DNA of 64,000 nt from Onchocerca lupi (Eukaryota; Nematoda; Chromadorea; Rhabditida; Onchocercidae), in contig JAOVVO010000381.1 of assembly GCA_028564675.1 (NCBI GenBank), positions 1-64,000 of the forward strand, written 5' to 3'. Within the stretch, counting starts at the first letter, position 1. Every line of letters begins with the position of its first letter. The position numbers and the translations under genes are program-made. Positions 35,101-48,300 of the stretch are shown piece after piece. Under the pieces are notes generated by a model. The model was not told the origin of the DNA, did no database searches, and saw only the letters and a list, made by a program, of their open reading frames with translations.

Positions 35101-37601
35101 TACGTATAATCAGGAAGTGATAATGTAATATTACTGTTGGCTTCAATCTTAATCGCAATGACAAATGTACATTTGATTCACTACTAGCAATCTTAACTTT
35201 CGTTCAAATTCATTTTTTTCTTTGTTTTTTTATTTTCTCAATAGCGATAGGGACGAGAAAAACGATCAAATGAGTAACAATTATTAGCAAAAGCGGAACG
35301 AAATCAAATATCCATAATGGCTAAAGTTAATTAAACAATGGCTTAGTGGTACAATTAAAGTTTTGAAAATGTAATAATAACGGTAGCGATAAGGGCAATT
35401 TTAATATAGGCGGCATCAAACAATATAATATGAAGGGTAAAAACAAAATTCATTCTCGATATGAGTAAAACGATGCAATGACTAACTTGATCCATACTTT
35501 CATGAATGGAAGTAAAGGTTTTCCCTGTATATTATTCATTATCATCAGTACATAAAGTTATACTTTACTTTAGACATAATTCACAAGACAGTCAGACATG
35601 AACATTTTTCCATGATATTTCTTCAATTATTTCAACCTCTAAATCGCATTCATCTTGTCATTTCTCTTCAGTTTTTTTTGAAAACATTGCATTCAAATTC
35701 GATAATTTTAAGAAAGTACTATTGATTCTTATCAGAAATATGCACATTTTTAAAATCTCCAAACAACTGCAAAAAAAAAAAAAGATTCACTGAATTACTG
35801 TAGAAATTATACAGAAACAGATAGACTTTTTTTTGCTCCCAATCAAACAGTATTGTCATTCTAGCACAATTTGATTTCCCAGAACCGTTATGATAAAAAA
35901 TTTTTTGTCATCTGTCATAGTCTTCTTTGTATCACGTCAAATGAAAAATACTATTTTTGAAAATTACAAAGATGGAATTAGGAATTTCCAAAAAAAGAAA
36001 AAAAAATAGAAAATCGAATTTTCCTGAATCAACAATTTCCTTACTTTTTTTTTTTTTTTTGAAATATAAGCGTGCATAGCAGTGATTTTTATATGAACAG
36101 AATGGACAATGGAATTTAGCAGAGTTAGTATTAGACTTAAATTGATTTAGTGTCCTAGTGCTCGGGATGCCATCACTGTATGTTTTGGATAGATATCCAA
36201 AAGCACCTCAGTGGTTAGTGGAACAAACCAGATCTCTCTATTTGTCTTCTTTATCCCCTTTTCAGACCTACATTTGCTCACTTTATGAATTGATCAAAAT
36301 ACATGTGTCCCTTTCTTTGCCCATTGAAAGCTCTAGTGCGAAATATTTCAGCACGAAGAACGAATCTGACCAACTACATAATTGAACATCAAATCATCTC
36401 TTTCGTCTCCATGAATCCATAAATGGCATAGCCATTTTGAATCCAATTCTTCCAGGATATGCAATTTCTCTCAACCAAAAAATACAATTCCATATTATTA
36501 ATTCATTCCTAAACACTACTCTTAAATTCAATTTATTGCTAATTGCAGAATATTTCGCAGCTTTTTTCCTTTTTCTATTCCTAACATCACTGAACATATT
36601 TTTAACTCAAAAATATGTTTAAACCTGACAAAAGCAATTTATTGCAACGTTATAGCTTATTGATTCCATGCGAAGTTTACTTTGCAAATTGTAAAATGAA
36701 ATGAAAGGTTGAAAAATTAAAAACGTGAAAATCAAAGCTGATGCGATTTTTTGTCTAATTTATAGAAAAGATAGAAAGTTGTTAGTGATGCCATTTTCAG
36801 ACTCAAACTTATACGCTAATTTAACTCATTTCAAAAATCCCCCAGAAACTGCCACTTAAAAGCATATGATATCAGATAGCTCTGTTTTCAAAATTTGTAT
36901 TGAAAAAATTCAAAAAGCATATACAATCGAATTATTTGATAATATTATCAAGGATGTAATCTAAGACTGAAAAATCGCAATGTTATACATTCTTTGTCTT
37001 CCTGGCAATAAATGTCATTTTAAAATATTTCCTTTCATTTTGAAGTTAAAGTAAACTTAAAGAAAAGTGAGTGGGATTATGCAAAATCATAATAATTAAA
37101 ACTTAAAGATTAGTCATTGAAAACGTATATTTTTCCAGACCAAAATTGTACAGTTTTTCAGGCGAAAAAAGAAAGAATGAAGTTTCATAAATTTCTCAAA
37201 ATTGAATCATAAGCAAAGAAAAATTACCTGGCTAAGAAATGACCAATGTTTTCGGAATGCATCTGACATACAACTGTAGCAGTACTTTCCAGATGAACTG
37301 GAAATCTTCGGCATGTAAAATTTTAAATGATTTGAAAATATATAATACCAAATCAGTTTATAGTAATCTGACAGACTTTGTGTTCAATTCAAGCCAATTT
37401 TTCTTCGAGTCCTCAAATCCACGAATATTCATGTCATGCAGCCAAGCATTTCAATCTTTAACAAGAAAGTTAAAAAATAAATCTCTTTTTCAATCTTGAA
37501 CTAATAAATAGAATCGAAATACCTGAAATCAAAATAACCGAGCGCTGTGGCAACGATTGTTAGAGGCGTTGTTGCTTGTACAATGAACCAAATTATTGGC
37601 C
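32135..37601 (-). CDS. Ly-6/three-finger domain protein, probably GPI-anchored
   Basis: Five exons join in phase: 37601-37523, 37297-37228, 33190-33067, 32969-32868, 32352-32135 (TGA), about 196 aa without the start. The first exon supplies a hydrophobic signal sequence (IIWFIVQATTPLTIVATALG); its ATG must lie in an upstream exon not found. Then come the Ly-6 signatures in order: KYCYSCMSDAF, TDYCYDMPP, VTACSQSLCVTV, GNNVIRGCFSS, and the closing CWCFGQLCND. The last segment is hydrophobic (SLSIFVFAFIVLIFCW), as for a GPI signal or membrane anchor. Such nematode proteins sit on the cell surface and often modulate receptors; the partner here is unknown. The intron between exons 2 and 3 is 4 kb and contains mobile debris, a foldback repeat and a possible nested gene. 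Confidence 0.75.
33564..33820 (+). mobile_element. Helitron-related fragment: hairpin pair plus terminus
   Basis: 33564-33652 contains two hairpin units (gaccaagccgagcttggcc, then acgcttcgcgt) separated by ctagtctatg. It matches the complement of 10884-10967 almost block for block. Directly after it, TCTATAGAAATAAAAGTG starts at 33652, like the other element termini. The interior (cctccgaaagttcctaaacat) recurs in degraded form at 59430-59560. It lies within the large intron of the Ly-6 gene. Confidence 0.6.
34447..34743. mobile_element. Foldback/MITE-like inverted repeat
   Basis: Left arm (about 34447-34545) and right arm (about 34650-34743) are imperfect inverted copies over roughly 90 bases. 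The core gaattcatagcctttcgcac pairs with gtgcgaaaggttatgaattc. The pairing continues outward through cattcccttccacc and inward through the gcgataaggtgatcaatctt region. About 100 bases separate the arms. No coding region. It is probably a MITE-type insertion in the Ly-6 intron. Confidence 0.75.
34825..36512 (+). CDS. Candidate nested three-exon gene, 63 aa
   Basis: Exons 34825-34932 (ATG, ending GCT GAT before gtaagtgt), 36151-36177 (after ttgatttag, before gtatgt) and 36456-36512 (after cttccag, ending TAA) join in phase 0 throughout. The product runs MTATFQSFSHENYLAFGDKN..., then VKYSADCPSARDAITDMQFL, and ends ILLIHS. The first exon has balanced codons and a consensus donor. It lies in the large intron of the Ly-6 gene on the opposite strand. 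There is no known family and more exons are possible. The third exon is the least certain. Confidence 0.35.
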
Positions 37602-40600
37602 CTGAAATTGAAATTACTCAAATCATATTTTCCATAATAAAGATATTTAGATTCTAGAATTACTAGATTCACTTGTTGCATAAAGAAGCAAGATAAATTT
37701 GATTATATGGAAAGATAAGCAATCATATGTTCCGTTCTAACTAATCCGATAATTGAAAGCTTGAGTCTTCATAATATGTGCAAGTAAATTAGAAATGCAA
37801 AACTGAATCTAAAACAAATATTACTCATAATTCTGAGCAATTTTTGAACAGAAATGATGTTACAAATAATTAGTGGAAACGTGGATATTTTCAATCAAAA
37901 AACGTAGATTGAAACATAAATTAATGATTATCGATAGATAAGTTCTTTCCCATTCCCAAAGCTATTAATTCAATTGCTCATAAATTTATGCGAACTTTTG
38001 TTCAAGGCGAATAACACTGACAACTTGGTATTTCATAGTCTAGTATCTTTATTATATTTCTGATAACTGATTCAAGTGACTGGTTTTCTTAATTAAATTC
38101 ACTAATGAAGATCACCAACCTTCCTCTAAATTTCTTTTTACTTGCTATATTCTCCATAAAAAAAAAATAAATAAATTTTGAAGAATAAAATAATAAAACA
38201 TAGATATTTATATTTGATCTATATGTAGAGCACAAAAAAAAAAATTCGAATTTATTTCACAAATTAAATTTTTATAATTAGGATTAAAAGAAAACTGCTA
38301 CGATTCATTAAAAAAAACCACTTCAGGATTAATCAATTATTTTTCTGGATCTGGATTTCAACTATTTTTCAATTTTCTTTCGTAGCTAAAATCTTGACTT
38401 TGTAATGAAAATTCCTATCAATCTCTCACTTTTCATATTTCGTCCATTTAAGCGAAACTTTTTGAATTCCAAAAACAAGCAATTAACCTTGGATTTGATA
38501 AATTTTCTAGTGTCTTTGATCTTATAAATTTTCTAGTAAGTCGCTCACATTCATACAATTATCACTGTGTGAGAGTGTGTTAAATTGATGAGATAATAAA
38601 TGAAGATACCTCAAGTGAGAATATGAACTTCAATGATCAGAAAGTTCTGGCTAAAAGTTCTGATGAAATGATGCTAGAGAAGGGATGAGACGAACTTTTT
38701 ATTTCTGCATCCTCCTTCAATAAAATGTTACATTACTTTGTGACAGAAATGATAAGAAAAGAAAAACATATTAAGCGGTTATGATGATTTTAATGTAAAC
38801 AGTGGTAATTTAATGGGATTTTTGCATTATTACTCAAAAATTTACATAGTGCTGTTACCAATCCCTCTATGATCATTATCATTTTCATTTTGATTTCAGC
38901 AATTCAGTGTTTTCGGATTCTTGAACTTCTTGGGTAGAACATTGAAGTGAACTTAGACCAAGTTTCTAAATTAATTTTGAAAAAAGTAATAAAATAGAAA
39001 AGAGCATGAAAGCCAAACATGCATTACACATTTTGGAATCAACTTGAAAATAAATGGTTATTTTTTTCTCCTGTACTGAAGCACATAATTAAGATCTTTA
39101 CTTCAGAAAAATTTTGATTCTAACGTAAAACTTATTACCGGAATTTCAATTATTTGAACATTTAAATTTTTCTGAGAACTTTTTCTCATTTTCTTTTTTT
39201 GAAATTGAAAAAATAATCAAAGAGCTAAACTCATGCTTATAATGAAGTCAAGCTTATTATTGCTGATGTTCCACTTTTTTGAAAATTAAATTTTCATATT
39301 AGTCTGAATTTCTTCGGAATTTTTTAATTCTACTCTTCGAAAATGTTCAGAATGTTTCGATTAATCATTTATGTTGAAAATTTGTATAAGAGATATCTAT
39401 TGGTTTTGACATCATTCGCAGTTAACATTGGGAATTTTGTTAGAGATGTCAAAGCTGGCAAGTAATTGAACATATACGAGCTTTAAATAGTAACGCAAGA
39501 GGGTAATGAAAGACCATGTTGGCAGTTGTGACAATAATAAACACTGCTGGAGACAATGCTACTGATGTTGTTATTTATGATGAAATTTTTCTCAGTTATA
39601 ATTTGAATAATACCATAATATTAAAAAGCAGTCATCATTCAAGTGAAACAAATAACGATGAACTGCAGAACATGATGTACTTACGTGCTTAATGAGGCTT
39701 AAGGGAATCAATTCCTTTTGAAAGGATGAATTGTCCCAAAAAAGATAATAGGCCTGGTTAAGGAGGCCAATTGAAGACCTCTTCAACAATGTGCACGAAT
39801 AGGCACAACAAATTGGAAACCACTTCTTGGCCTTCATTAATCTCTATCGCCAACTTCAACCTCCCATTAATAACAGTTTTTCCAGATTTTTTTCTGGAAA
39901 GTGATTACCGTTATTATTTATTACTACTACGGCTACTAGTATTATCATCACCAGTGAAAAATAGAAATCATATCTCTTCAAAAAATATTTCTCAATCTTT
40001 TATGCACAAAAAAAAATCAATATTTCGCAAAACCTTATTAATAATAAAAATAAGTCTTTTTTGAAAAGCCTTTAGATGGTTTTCGAATGCAAAATGCTTG
40101 TTCCCTAGCAACATTTCCATACCACCTCCAAAAATCGTATTTAGAGCCCTTTTTTTGAATAACTGTAGAATGATGATAACAAAATTATTTAATGGTTGTG
40201 ATCCTTATAATTGATTGCACTATCTATTCTTTGTAAGATTATTTAATACTGATTTTCAAATTGTTACGTACAGAGAGCAACTTATGAATAAACACAAGAT
40301 CTGCTGATGTCTGTTGCATAATTTGCCATCAGAATATCTGTGTCTCTTCGCAAATCCTTTAATTCTAATTTCTCAAATTTTCATGAGTAATTTTTAAGAA
40401 CGGTTAACATTCACATGGAATGGGAAATGGATGGGATCACATCTCTAACTTCGTCGGAAACATTCTTAATATTTGGCACTTTAAATCGTTTCGTTCACAA
40501 GCTCGTAACAAGTATTAGGTAGTGGCGATAGCAAAGCAGCTAGATGTATGGATTTCCCCAACGGAATTGAAAAATAAACTGGCAAGGAAGTTTTCTTCTT

Positions 40601-41311
40601 TAAATCTGCTTTTGTTATTTTCTGGTATATATATATATATATCATCAGAAACTTTGGGATAAAAAAGCTAGTCGGTCTTTTCGATAAATAATTTCCAAAG
40701 TGTCGAATTTTGATCTCGAAAAGAGATGTTATAAGAATGTGGAAAAGTACGGGGATTTCATTGAAATAAGATCTTTAATCTTCGACTCATTCTGCAGAGT
40801 AATAAATTAAAACGAATGCAACATTTTTAGTATCAAGGATTTTTCGAATAGAACAATGAACTTTTATTGTATGATTACTCAATAATTCTGCTTTTTGACG
40901 TAGATTTCATTCAAAAAGACAAGACTGTGTAAAGACATTCTCTGCATCCAGGAAACTCACTACGATTCATTTATTTTCTTCACCAATTTGATGGGAGATG
41001 AAATAATCTCAATCGCTTCGCAGAATTGATAATGCATAATATGTTAGAAGACTTGATTATTTTGCTATGCACCAATAACGTTTCAAAATCTGACTTGAAT
41101 ACTTGTGAGAATTATAATCATTCAGAAATTTTGTAATTCATCTTGTCAGATTATCGTTCAGTGTTTATAACCGAAGAAGTAACATTACTGAAAAATGTCT
41201 ACTGTCAAACAATAGTATATATCTATTGGTTATTAGCAAATGCCAATTTTCAACCAAAAAAAAATCTATTAACAATTATTCACCTGGACGCATGCAAGCT
41301 TTCTGTGTCAA
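37602..41311. other. Gene-poor stretch
   Basis: It should hold the 5' exon and promoter of the Ly-6 gene. A minus-strand block 39837-39680 begins ATG AAG GCC AAG and ends at a consensus donor (cattaagcac/gtaagtac), so it may be a 5' exon, but its phase does not fit the first Ly-6 exon. There is a TA run near 40627-40641. Nothing else is supported. Confidence 0.4.
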
Positions 41312-41437
41312 TTATGCGTTGTCGATATATGAGAGTGACGTCCGGTGATAACAAGCCTCATCGAATGCCATGAACGTCTTGTGCTGATTATCCTCTGAGA
41401 CAGTTGTAATCAATAAGAGAGCAATCATCCAAAGCAT
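41312..41437 (-). CDS. Candidate small secreted peptide, 41 aa
   Basis: ATG at 41437 gives MLWMIALLLITTVS, a compact signal peptide, then EDNQHKTFMAFDEACYHRTS and a stop at 41312. The composition is clearly richer in G+C than the flanks. It may be the first exon of a longer secreted protein, but I saw no downstream exons. No family recognised. Confidence 0.28.
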   Translation of the reverse strand: MLWMIALLLITTVSEDNQHKTFMAFDEACYHRTSLSYIDNA

Positions 41438-43609
41438 GTTTTAACGGAAAAACAAAAAAGTATCGTGAAAACAGATGCGGGGAAATGATCAATGAAATGT
41501 ATCTGATATCACCCCGGTCGGTTAGCTACTGATAAATATATCACTGATGTATTCCGCCGCCGTCGAGGTTACATTCAAACGGACGAAAGGAAAGGGAAGG
41601 GAATAGATGAATGAATAGATAGATAAGTGGATGATGGGAGAATTGCCTAAAGGAAGAAGCTTCCCGATGAAGTGGCCAAATGCAACTACTAAAGGCGGAG
41701 CAGAATACTTCTCCCTAATGGGAATGATCCATCCGTAAGGGTGTGGCTGGCCCAAACGATGATGATTGTATATCGAAAAATTTTTAAACTTGCAGAGAAT
41801 TTGAAGTTTCGGAATGGAACACATATGAGCGATAAGTTCAATAAGTTGGATTAAGAGATCGTTGTTCAGGTAATAACGCATTGGTGATCTGGTGCTAAAT
41901 GTGAATCAACTTTCGGTTGCTTTCGGGTTATTTTCTTAACTTTTTGCCAAGTTCTCAAAATGGATAAGCAGAGTACATCAAATGGAGAATGTCACTTTCG
42001 AATTGACAACTTAAATTTCATGTCTAATGTTTTTCTTTTGGAGCACTTCTCAAAAAGTTTAAAGCCAGGTTAATTAGGTTTAACTAAAATTTGTACGTGA
42101 AAAATTTTACCATAATTAAAGCTATCCATACCAGCACTGATAGCTGGAATCTATTATCACGAACAATTAAAATTTAGCATATACAGTTGTAAAAGGTTTG
42201 AAATTTGATTTGAGCTGTGGAAGGAATAGATTTATATTAAATCCTTTATTCACAATAGTAGTAATCGAATAATATGTAATTGACAGTACAATAGAAAATG
42301 ACGCGTTTAGCGAAGTAAATTGGATGATGTCGATTAGGTTTTTGGAGAAGAATATGTTGGAGCTTGGACAGGAGTAACGTGGTTTAAGATCGTCTTGATC
42401 TGAGCGAACCAATTCGAAAGAATAAAGAGGGAAGAGTGGTTTTTTTTGGAATTAATTGGGGGTATATTAAATGTTAAGAATTGGGCGTATTGGGATATAA
42501 GACAATTGATGTTGAAATAATTTTAAGAAAAAAAAATTGTTCACAAGGAAAAAAGTGTTTAATTAAATTCAAAGATAGTGACAGTTTTACATGCACAAGA
42601 TTAATGATTTTATTAGCTGTAAGCGAAAACGTTTTAATGTGGTTGTAAATGGTTGTAAATTAGCATGGGACATAGCAGACAATGAGAAATAATTTTACAG
42701 ATGATGACTCATTAAAAAAATTTCACAAAAATTTTAATCATTTGATTTTGTAATTTTCCATGTTAATTAATTTTAGTTGGGAATTAATTTCGGTTTTCCC
42801 GGCAACATGATTTTTTTAAAAGTTCTAAGATCTCATGAATTACTTCGCATCAAGCGCTGAGGCCATTCTTATAAGTGAATGCCACAAATCTGCGCACTTT
42901 GTGGTAAAAACTCAGTCAAAGCACTTTTGTATCAGCAGAAGATATGTATTTTACTGAGACTTTAGTTAACGAATGAGTAGAGATCTTCTGGTCCATATTT
43001 TCTAATGATTTTCAACAATGGTTAGTGTGGATAAGATCAAAATCAACATTTAAGATCGCATATTCGACTAGCAATAGATAGTTGAATATTATTGCTGACA
43101 GATTTTGAGTAAAATTTCTTGAAGTTCTACCAATAAAGAAAATCGGAAAGCAGTAACAAAAATGGTCAAATAAAATGTTTAAAAGTTTAATAAAAAGTGA
43201 TAAAAAGGATTTAAGTTTAATAAATTTTGTTTCAGTAGCAGAAAGCAATATCACAGATCCGGTGTTGCGAAACGAACATCGAGAGTTAGCATAGTTCTTT
43301 GTAGTGTAATGAACAATTTTTATACAATTTTACATGTCAATGATTATTAAAGATAACGATGACAATAACTTTAGAGTAAGCAAAAAACTTTTTCTTTTAC
43401 AAGTCTTCTGAAAATTTTAGACAATTTTTACTTTTCAAACGAGGTAATTAAGCCGGAATAATTAAAGGCTGAAGCTGAGTAGAGCACCTGTAGATTGTCA
43501 ATGATCACATCAATACCTGTCTAACCAATGGTAATGCTTGTGACGGTTATAATTCGATTGATTTACTTTTTTCTGAAATATTGATACTGCCGCTTTTTCT
43601 TTCTGATAG
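41438..43609. other. Gene-poor stretch with long but unsupported open frames
   Basis: The minus frame 41881-41522 is open for 119 codons but ends in a tetranucleotide-like stretch (atctatctattcattcatc read on the minus strand) and shows no domain. A 40-codon plus frame at 42835-42957 (MNYFASSAEAILISECHKS...) contains a possible donor at 42904. Neither is called. Confidence 0.4.
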
Positions 43610-43679
43610 TGACAGAATTGTAAGGTTGAATTCTGTTCTTCAGTCCTGACAGTTTCTTCAATTTCATTATTTCACTCAC

Positions 43680-44050
43680 TTGGAAACGAGCCTCAAACTT
43701 GGATAATTAAACCTTTATTATGATTAATTGATCAACGGACGTAGCAACTATATCAACAATAATTATATCAACAGTACAATTTCGATAATTCAAAAGGACA
43801 ACTTTCATGAAGAAGGGGAGAGTTAAAAAAAATGGGGAGTTACGCATTAGAGAAAAATTGATATACCACGAGTTGGACCATCCGACGAACTCATGGTATC
43901 CCATTCTTTGAAATGATTTTTGTACTCAGGACCCTTTTCTTCGTGGATGGAGGATCCCGGTAACGTTTTCGGGCAACAAGAAAGATCCTTTGTTATCTCA
44001 GGAGCATGTGCCTTTGTTAGCGCATGAGACTGTGATGAAAGAGCTCATGA
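43680..44050 (-). mobile_element. LTR-like repeat carrying an SL1 sequence (copy B)
   Basis: Diverged relative of 26210-26557: the same block order, from cctcaaacttgg-taattaaacc through ctcaggacccttttc, ggatggaggatcccgg and gttagcgcatgaga. On the minus strand 43713-43692 equals the nematode SL1 leader in 21 of 22 positions, with the mismatch at a different base from copy A. AATAAA lies just upstream of SL1 on the same strand. The ends were not resolved; the repeat may extend left to about 43610. Confidence 0.5.
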
Positions 44051-44192
44051 TGAAAGAGAGCTTTTTTAAAGCTCATTGACTTAACAGACGAGAAAAATGA
44101 TTTAAGAATCAACTACAGCAAATAGCAATGTAAAATTTAAAACAAAGGAATCACTGGTTTTTTTTCTCTTATCCTCGCTATTTCAGCGACAG

Positions 44193-44508
44193 ATGCAAAG
44201 TTCTTTGAAGGGTGCCAACTATATAGAGAGAGAAGCATTGACACCGGATATCCTCAAAAATCAGGTTACCTGATCTCAACAAAATTCTTTTCTAATATAT
44301 TCTTCTTAGTTGCTTGATTTCAGAAAAATGAAAAAAGTTTGCTGCTAAGCTCCAGGTGATAATGATGAAATTAATGCGGTAACAGGTAGGCCTAGCAAAT
44401 AACACTAGGTTATTTTAAATGATTGTGTCTTGAACTTGACCTTTTAGCATTTATCGGCATGGTCAACGACAGCGTAAAAGTATGATACCACCAGCGAAGA
44501 GAGCATAA
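44193..44508 (+). CDS. Candidate three-exon small basic protein, 54 aa
   Basis: Exons 44193-44264, 44324-44355 and 44448-44508 join in phase through introns of 59 and 92 bases. An acceptor (gctatttcag) lies 7 bases upstream of the ATG, so it could be trans-spliced or an internal exon. The product contains GANYIEREALTPDILKNQ and ends YRHGQRQRKSMIPPAKRA, strongly basic. An alternative donor in exon 3 (aaaa/gtatgatacc) matches in phase an acceptor at 44857 (tctttcttcag), giving a hydrophobic ending, PVIPFFLLLNPLEIFWIW. No family recognised. It starts about 140 bases after the SL1-bearing repeat. Confidence 0.4.
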
Positions 44509-45280
44509 AATAAGAATGCTATTCGTTTATAGGAAAATTGCAGGATAAAAGGCTCGAACGATAGCAAATATATTGACAGACGAATAAATAAGATACCGAA
44601 ATTCGCTTCATCGAAGACATGAGGAATTACGAATTATACATCAGGATGTTAAAATTAAGCTATTCGAGAAAATGTTATTAGTAATTAATTTAATGAATAC
44701 TTCGTTTTTTTCTTTTTTTTTATTATCACTTCCGAAACAATTGACTTACGAAAGAAGTATGAATGATGGATACTTGCATCATTTGTTTTCATTGATTTAT
44801 GCCTCATTCATGTCAATATAACTTATTTTTAATTTTCTTTCTTCAGCAACACCGGTGATTCCTTTCTTTTTGTTACTCAATCCACTCGAAATTTTCTGGA
44901 TCTGGAAGTGCTTCAGATGACCATGAACTTCGAAATATTTTAAATATTACTATTACTGGCATATCTTCATTGAAGAGAAGAATCACTGCAATATTACAAC
45001 AAATGCATTTTCAAATATTTCCGTCTACATGATTTGAATGAATTCATAAATAAGGATTGATAGAAACCAAATATTACTGATGCTTGTATCCAAAAATATA
45101 TTATAAACTTGAATGTTTGAATTTACTGCGTTTGAAAGTGATAAACTTTCGATATTTCTATTCGTCAATGCGTGCAATGATTTTCGAAAATATCGAATAT
45201 AACCAACCAGCAGCAACGAAGATGGGTCTGCTGCGGGGCTAATCGCCATTAGTTGACACCCTACATTCTTGATGATATCA

Positions 45281-45316
45281 ACTACTACTACTCCTACTAC
45301 TACTACTACTACTACC
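45281..45316. repeat. ACT trinucleotide microsatellite
   Basis: Nearly uninterrupted (act) units, giving a poly-Val artefact in one minus-strand frame. Confidence 0.9.
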
Positions 45317-48300
45317 TTGACTCTACCTTGACTCGACACTCCAAATTTCTTGCTGTGCTATAACAATTGGTTTTTCTTTTATTACTCACATTTATTCGTT
45401 TGCATATCGCTAAATAAGTCGATTTTATCCGTTAACTTTAAAAGCTTTTAACTTTGAAAGCAATCATAAATTAAGTTTTAATTAAATGTCATGCAATATG
45501 CAACAAGAGAATAACTGATTATTAAGCTATGCGATTATGAATTGGTAGTATTAGTGTGCAATTATTGTGTTAAAATTAAACTTTATTCGCACTTTCACAA
45601 ATATCAAAAGTGGATCGAAAAATCCAAACCACTCATTTAAATGATATAAAATTTGCATATAACTTATGCACATCTTTATCACTTCCAGATCTCCTGTTCC
45701 ACAGATTCGAACTTAAATGAGTACATGTGATTTCATTTAAATGTTTCCTTTTTTAATTTTAATTTTGCAGCGGAAAAATGCACCGAAAAAAAAGGAGTCC
45801 AAAAAAATTCGGGTACAATTTTTTGAGAAGAAGTGTCACATGAGTTTTAGAATTATTGCGATAAATTTGATATAATATTTATTTAAAATGATGGATGAAC
45901 AGTTGCTGATTCAGTTTAATTCATTTCAATCTAGGTCGGGAATGTTTTCATTATTCTTTTTAATTTCATCATTCCAAAATCTTATTGTTAATATTTGTAT
46001 TTGCCAATTCTGTCTAATTTCTGACAGTAATACTTACTTCGAGGTAGCGTCCTAAATCACATAAAATTCAAATAAGATGTCGCATTTGAATTAATTCATT
46101 CAAATAAAAAGTGAAATAAGAAAAAATGAGAATGCAAAAGCTGTAGCTGTTGATATTGACTAAGAATAAATAAATTCAATAGATTTCAGTCCGATCTAGT
46201 TTTTGAAATATTAATATGTCTGGAAATGGAATTTTCCCAAATTTTTACAAAACCGGAAATAACCAACTGCAGAAATTTGAAACGATCCAAATCATGACAG
46301 AAACTAGCTCTTTTCTTTTTCAAGATCCTCGAATTATTCGGGAACCAGAATCTTTAACTTATAGGACACTACGGAAAGGATTTTACGAAGATTGCTGTAT
46401 TCTGTCTTCTAGAAAAATTTGGACTTTCCAGTAATGAGTGATTTGCTTTTTTCAAATCCAATATGGAAAGATAATGATTAATATAATAAATTACAGATAT
46501 CATTTTCAAAACAGAGTGACTCATATGAGATTTTGGGAGAGTGATAGGATGTTTGGCAATCCGTGATATGTCACTGACGCTAACAAGACAATGGGACAGT
46601 AACTGATGTTTGTAAAAATATGAGATATCTGGGAAAAAATTTAATACAAATCTTGTATTCTTCAAATTGACTTTTTTTGGTCAGAATTTTGAAAAAATAG
46701 AAAAGAACATTAAAAAATAAATGTCTGGTAATATGAAGGGATAAAATTCCATACACTACCGCTTCAGATTAAAATGCCAATGAATTAAGAAGGAAAAGCA
46801 ATTTTGAGAAGACAAATCCAAAGTGATTATTGTATGCATGCGGAGTTATCCGTTGGAATTACTTGCATTTTTTTTGAGTAATAAACGTGGCGGAACAAAA
46901 TTCTATATTAAAAATGTAACATATTAGAACAGTCTTTTAGCCCAATTTAATTCTTGCTGATTCCATATCACTGATTCAGGAACAAAAGTTTTATCCTTCT
47001 CACCATTAATTTAGGGTAGAAATTTGTTGGAGTACTTATGGCGTCTTGAAAAGAAGCCAAGTATAGAAATTTTGAAAACGAGGACTACAGGGAAAAGATG
47101 CCATATGATGAAATAGTAGGAGTTAATCATTTTAAAAATTTACTAAATTTTAAAGTAATTGAGTTCAAGTTTTTATCTCCTGAACTTTTACTGTCTAATT
47201 GCACTAAATAGTGATTATTACTGCACAACAACCCATGCTGGCAAATGATTCACCCATTATATCAATCTTAATGATTTATACATCCGATAGAATTGTAACA
47301 GTTTTCTTGAGGGAAATCCATTCAGACATTCGCTCGACATTAGGCGGAATACTTGAATTTGTCTGCCATTCTTGATTTAATGATCGCTAATCGCAACCTC
47401 CTATCCCCTCTTCCTATTCATCATCCATTCCATCATTTTCTACTATCATTTACTATGCTAATATGCAAATCAGATGTTCCCAAAATTGCATTTCAAACAA
47501 AAAATTATTTTTCCATTCAGCACTGACAAAAGACCAAATGTTATCATTGCCGGAATTGCGATTATTTTTCGCAAGCTAAATAAAAAAATATTTGGACCTT
47601 TTCGTCGCAAATAGTTCTGGGATATAAAGTTTGGTATGGGTTAGGAATTCTGTCTTTCTTTCTTTATGAATCTCTTAATGAGCTCATTTTCAGTGAAAAC
47701 AATGCTTGCTAGTCGTAATTTATATTATTCGATTTGCAGTTTCATATAATCACTAAGCTTCCTATTTATACATCAATATTAATCGGTTTAATTTCTAAAT
47801 TGGCGAAAGCTTCACAGTGATGAATTCCATTGAAAGTCACTTTGCAAAGATCGGCCTGATGAAAAGGATTTTAGTAATATCAAATTCCATTCCAAACCAG
47901 AGCTTGCTTTTTGTTTCTCTTTTTCCTCACTGAGCATTACTTTTTTTATTTTGATTTAAAATAAGTACTGCAAAGAAAAACAGGAATACACCAAAAGAAT
48001 CTCACCGAAATAACTTACCCTAATTCATTGCATTTGAAATCATCATCCACTTGTTATTACTTCAACTAAAGAAATTATCCGCTCTCTAATATGTTGGAAT
48101 TGGAAACACCGAGCAAACGAAGATTTTGCAAAACAAACGCGATAAGGTTATTATATCTTCGCCTTATTTTTCTTAAATAATTTTTACTCTGCAGCTGTTC
48201 AAAATTTCTGACCGAAGTCACAGATCTTTCAGTGACCTCATAATCTAACCCTATCCATTTCCCATATCCGTACAGAATGGGTAGCGTTTTTTCTTCCGCG

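Noticed and set aside
41522..41881. 119-codon minus-strand frame
   Set aside because: No domain or splice context, and the 3' third is a tetranucleotide-like repeat; probably chance.
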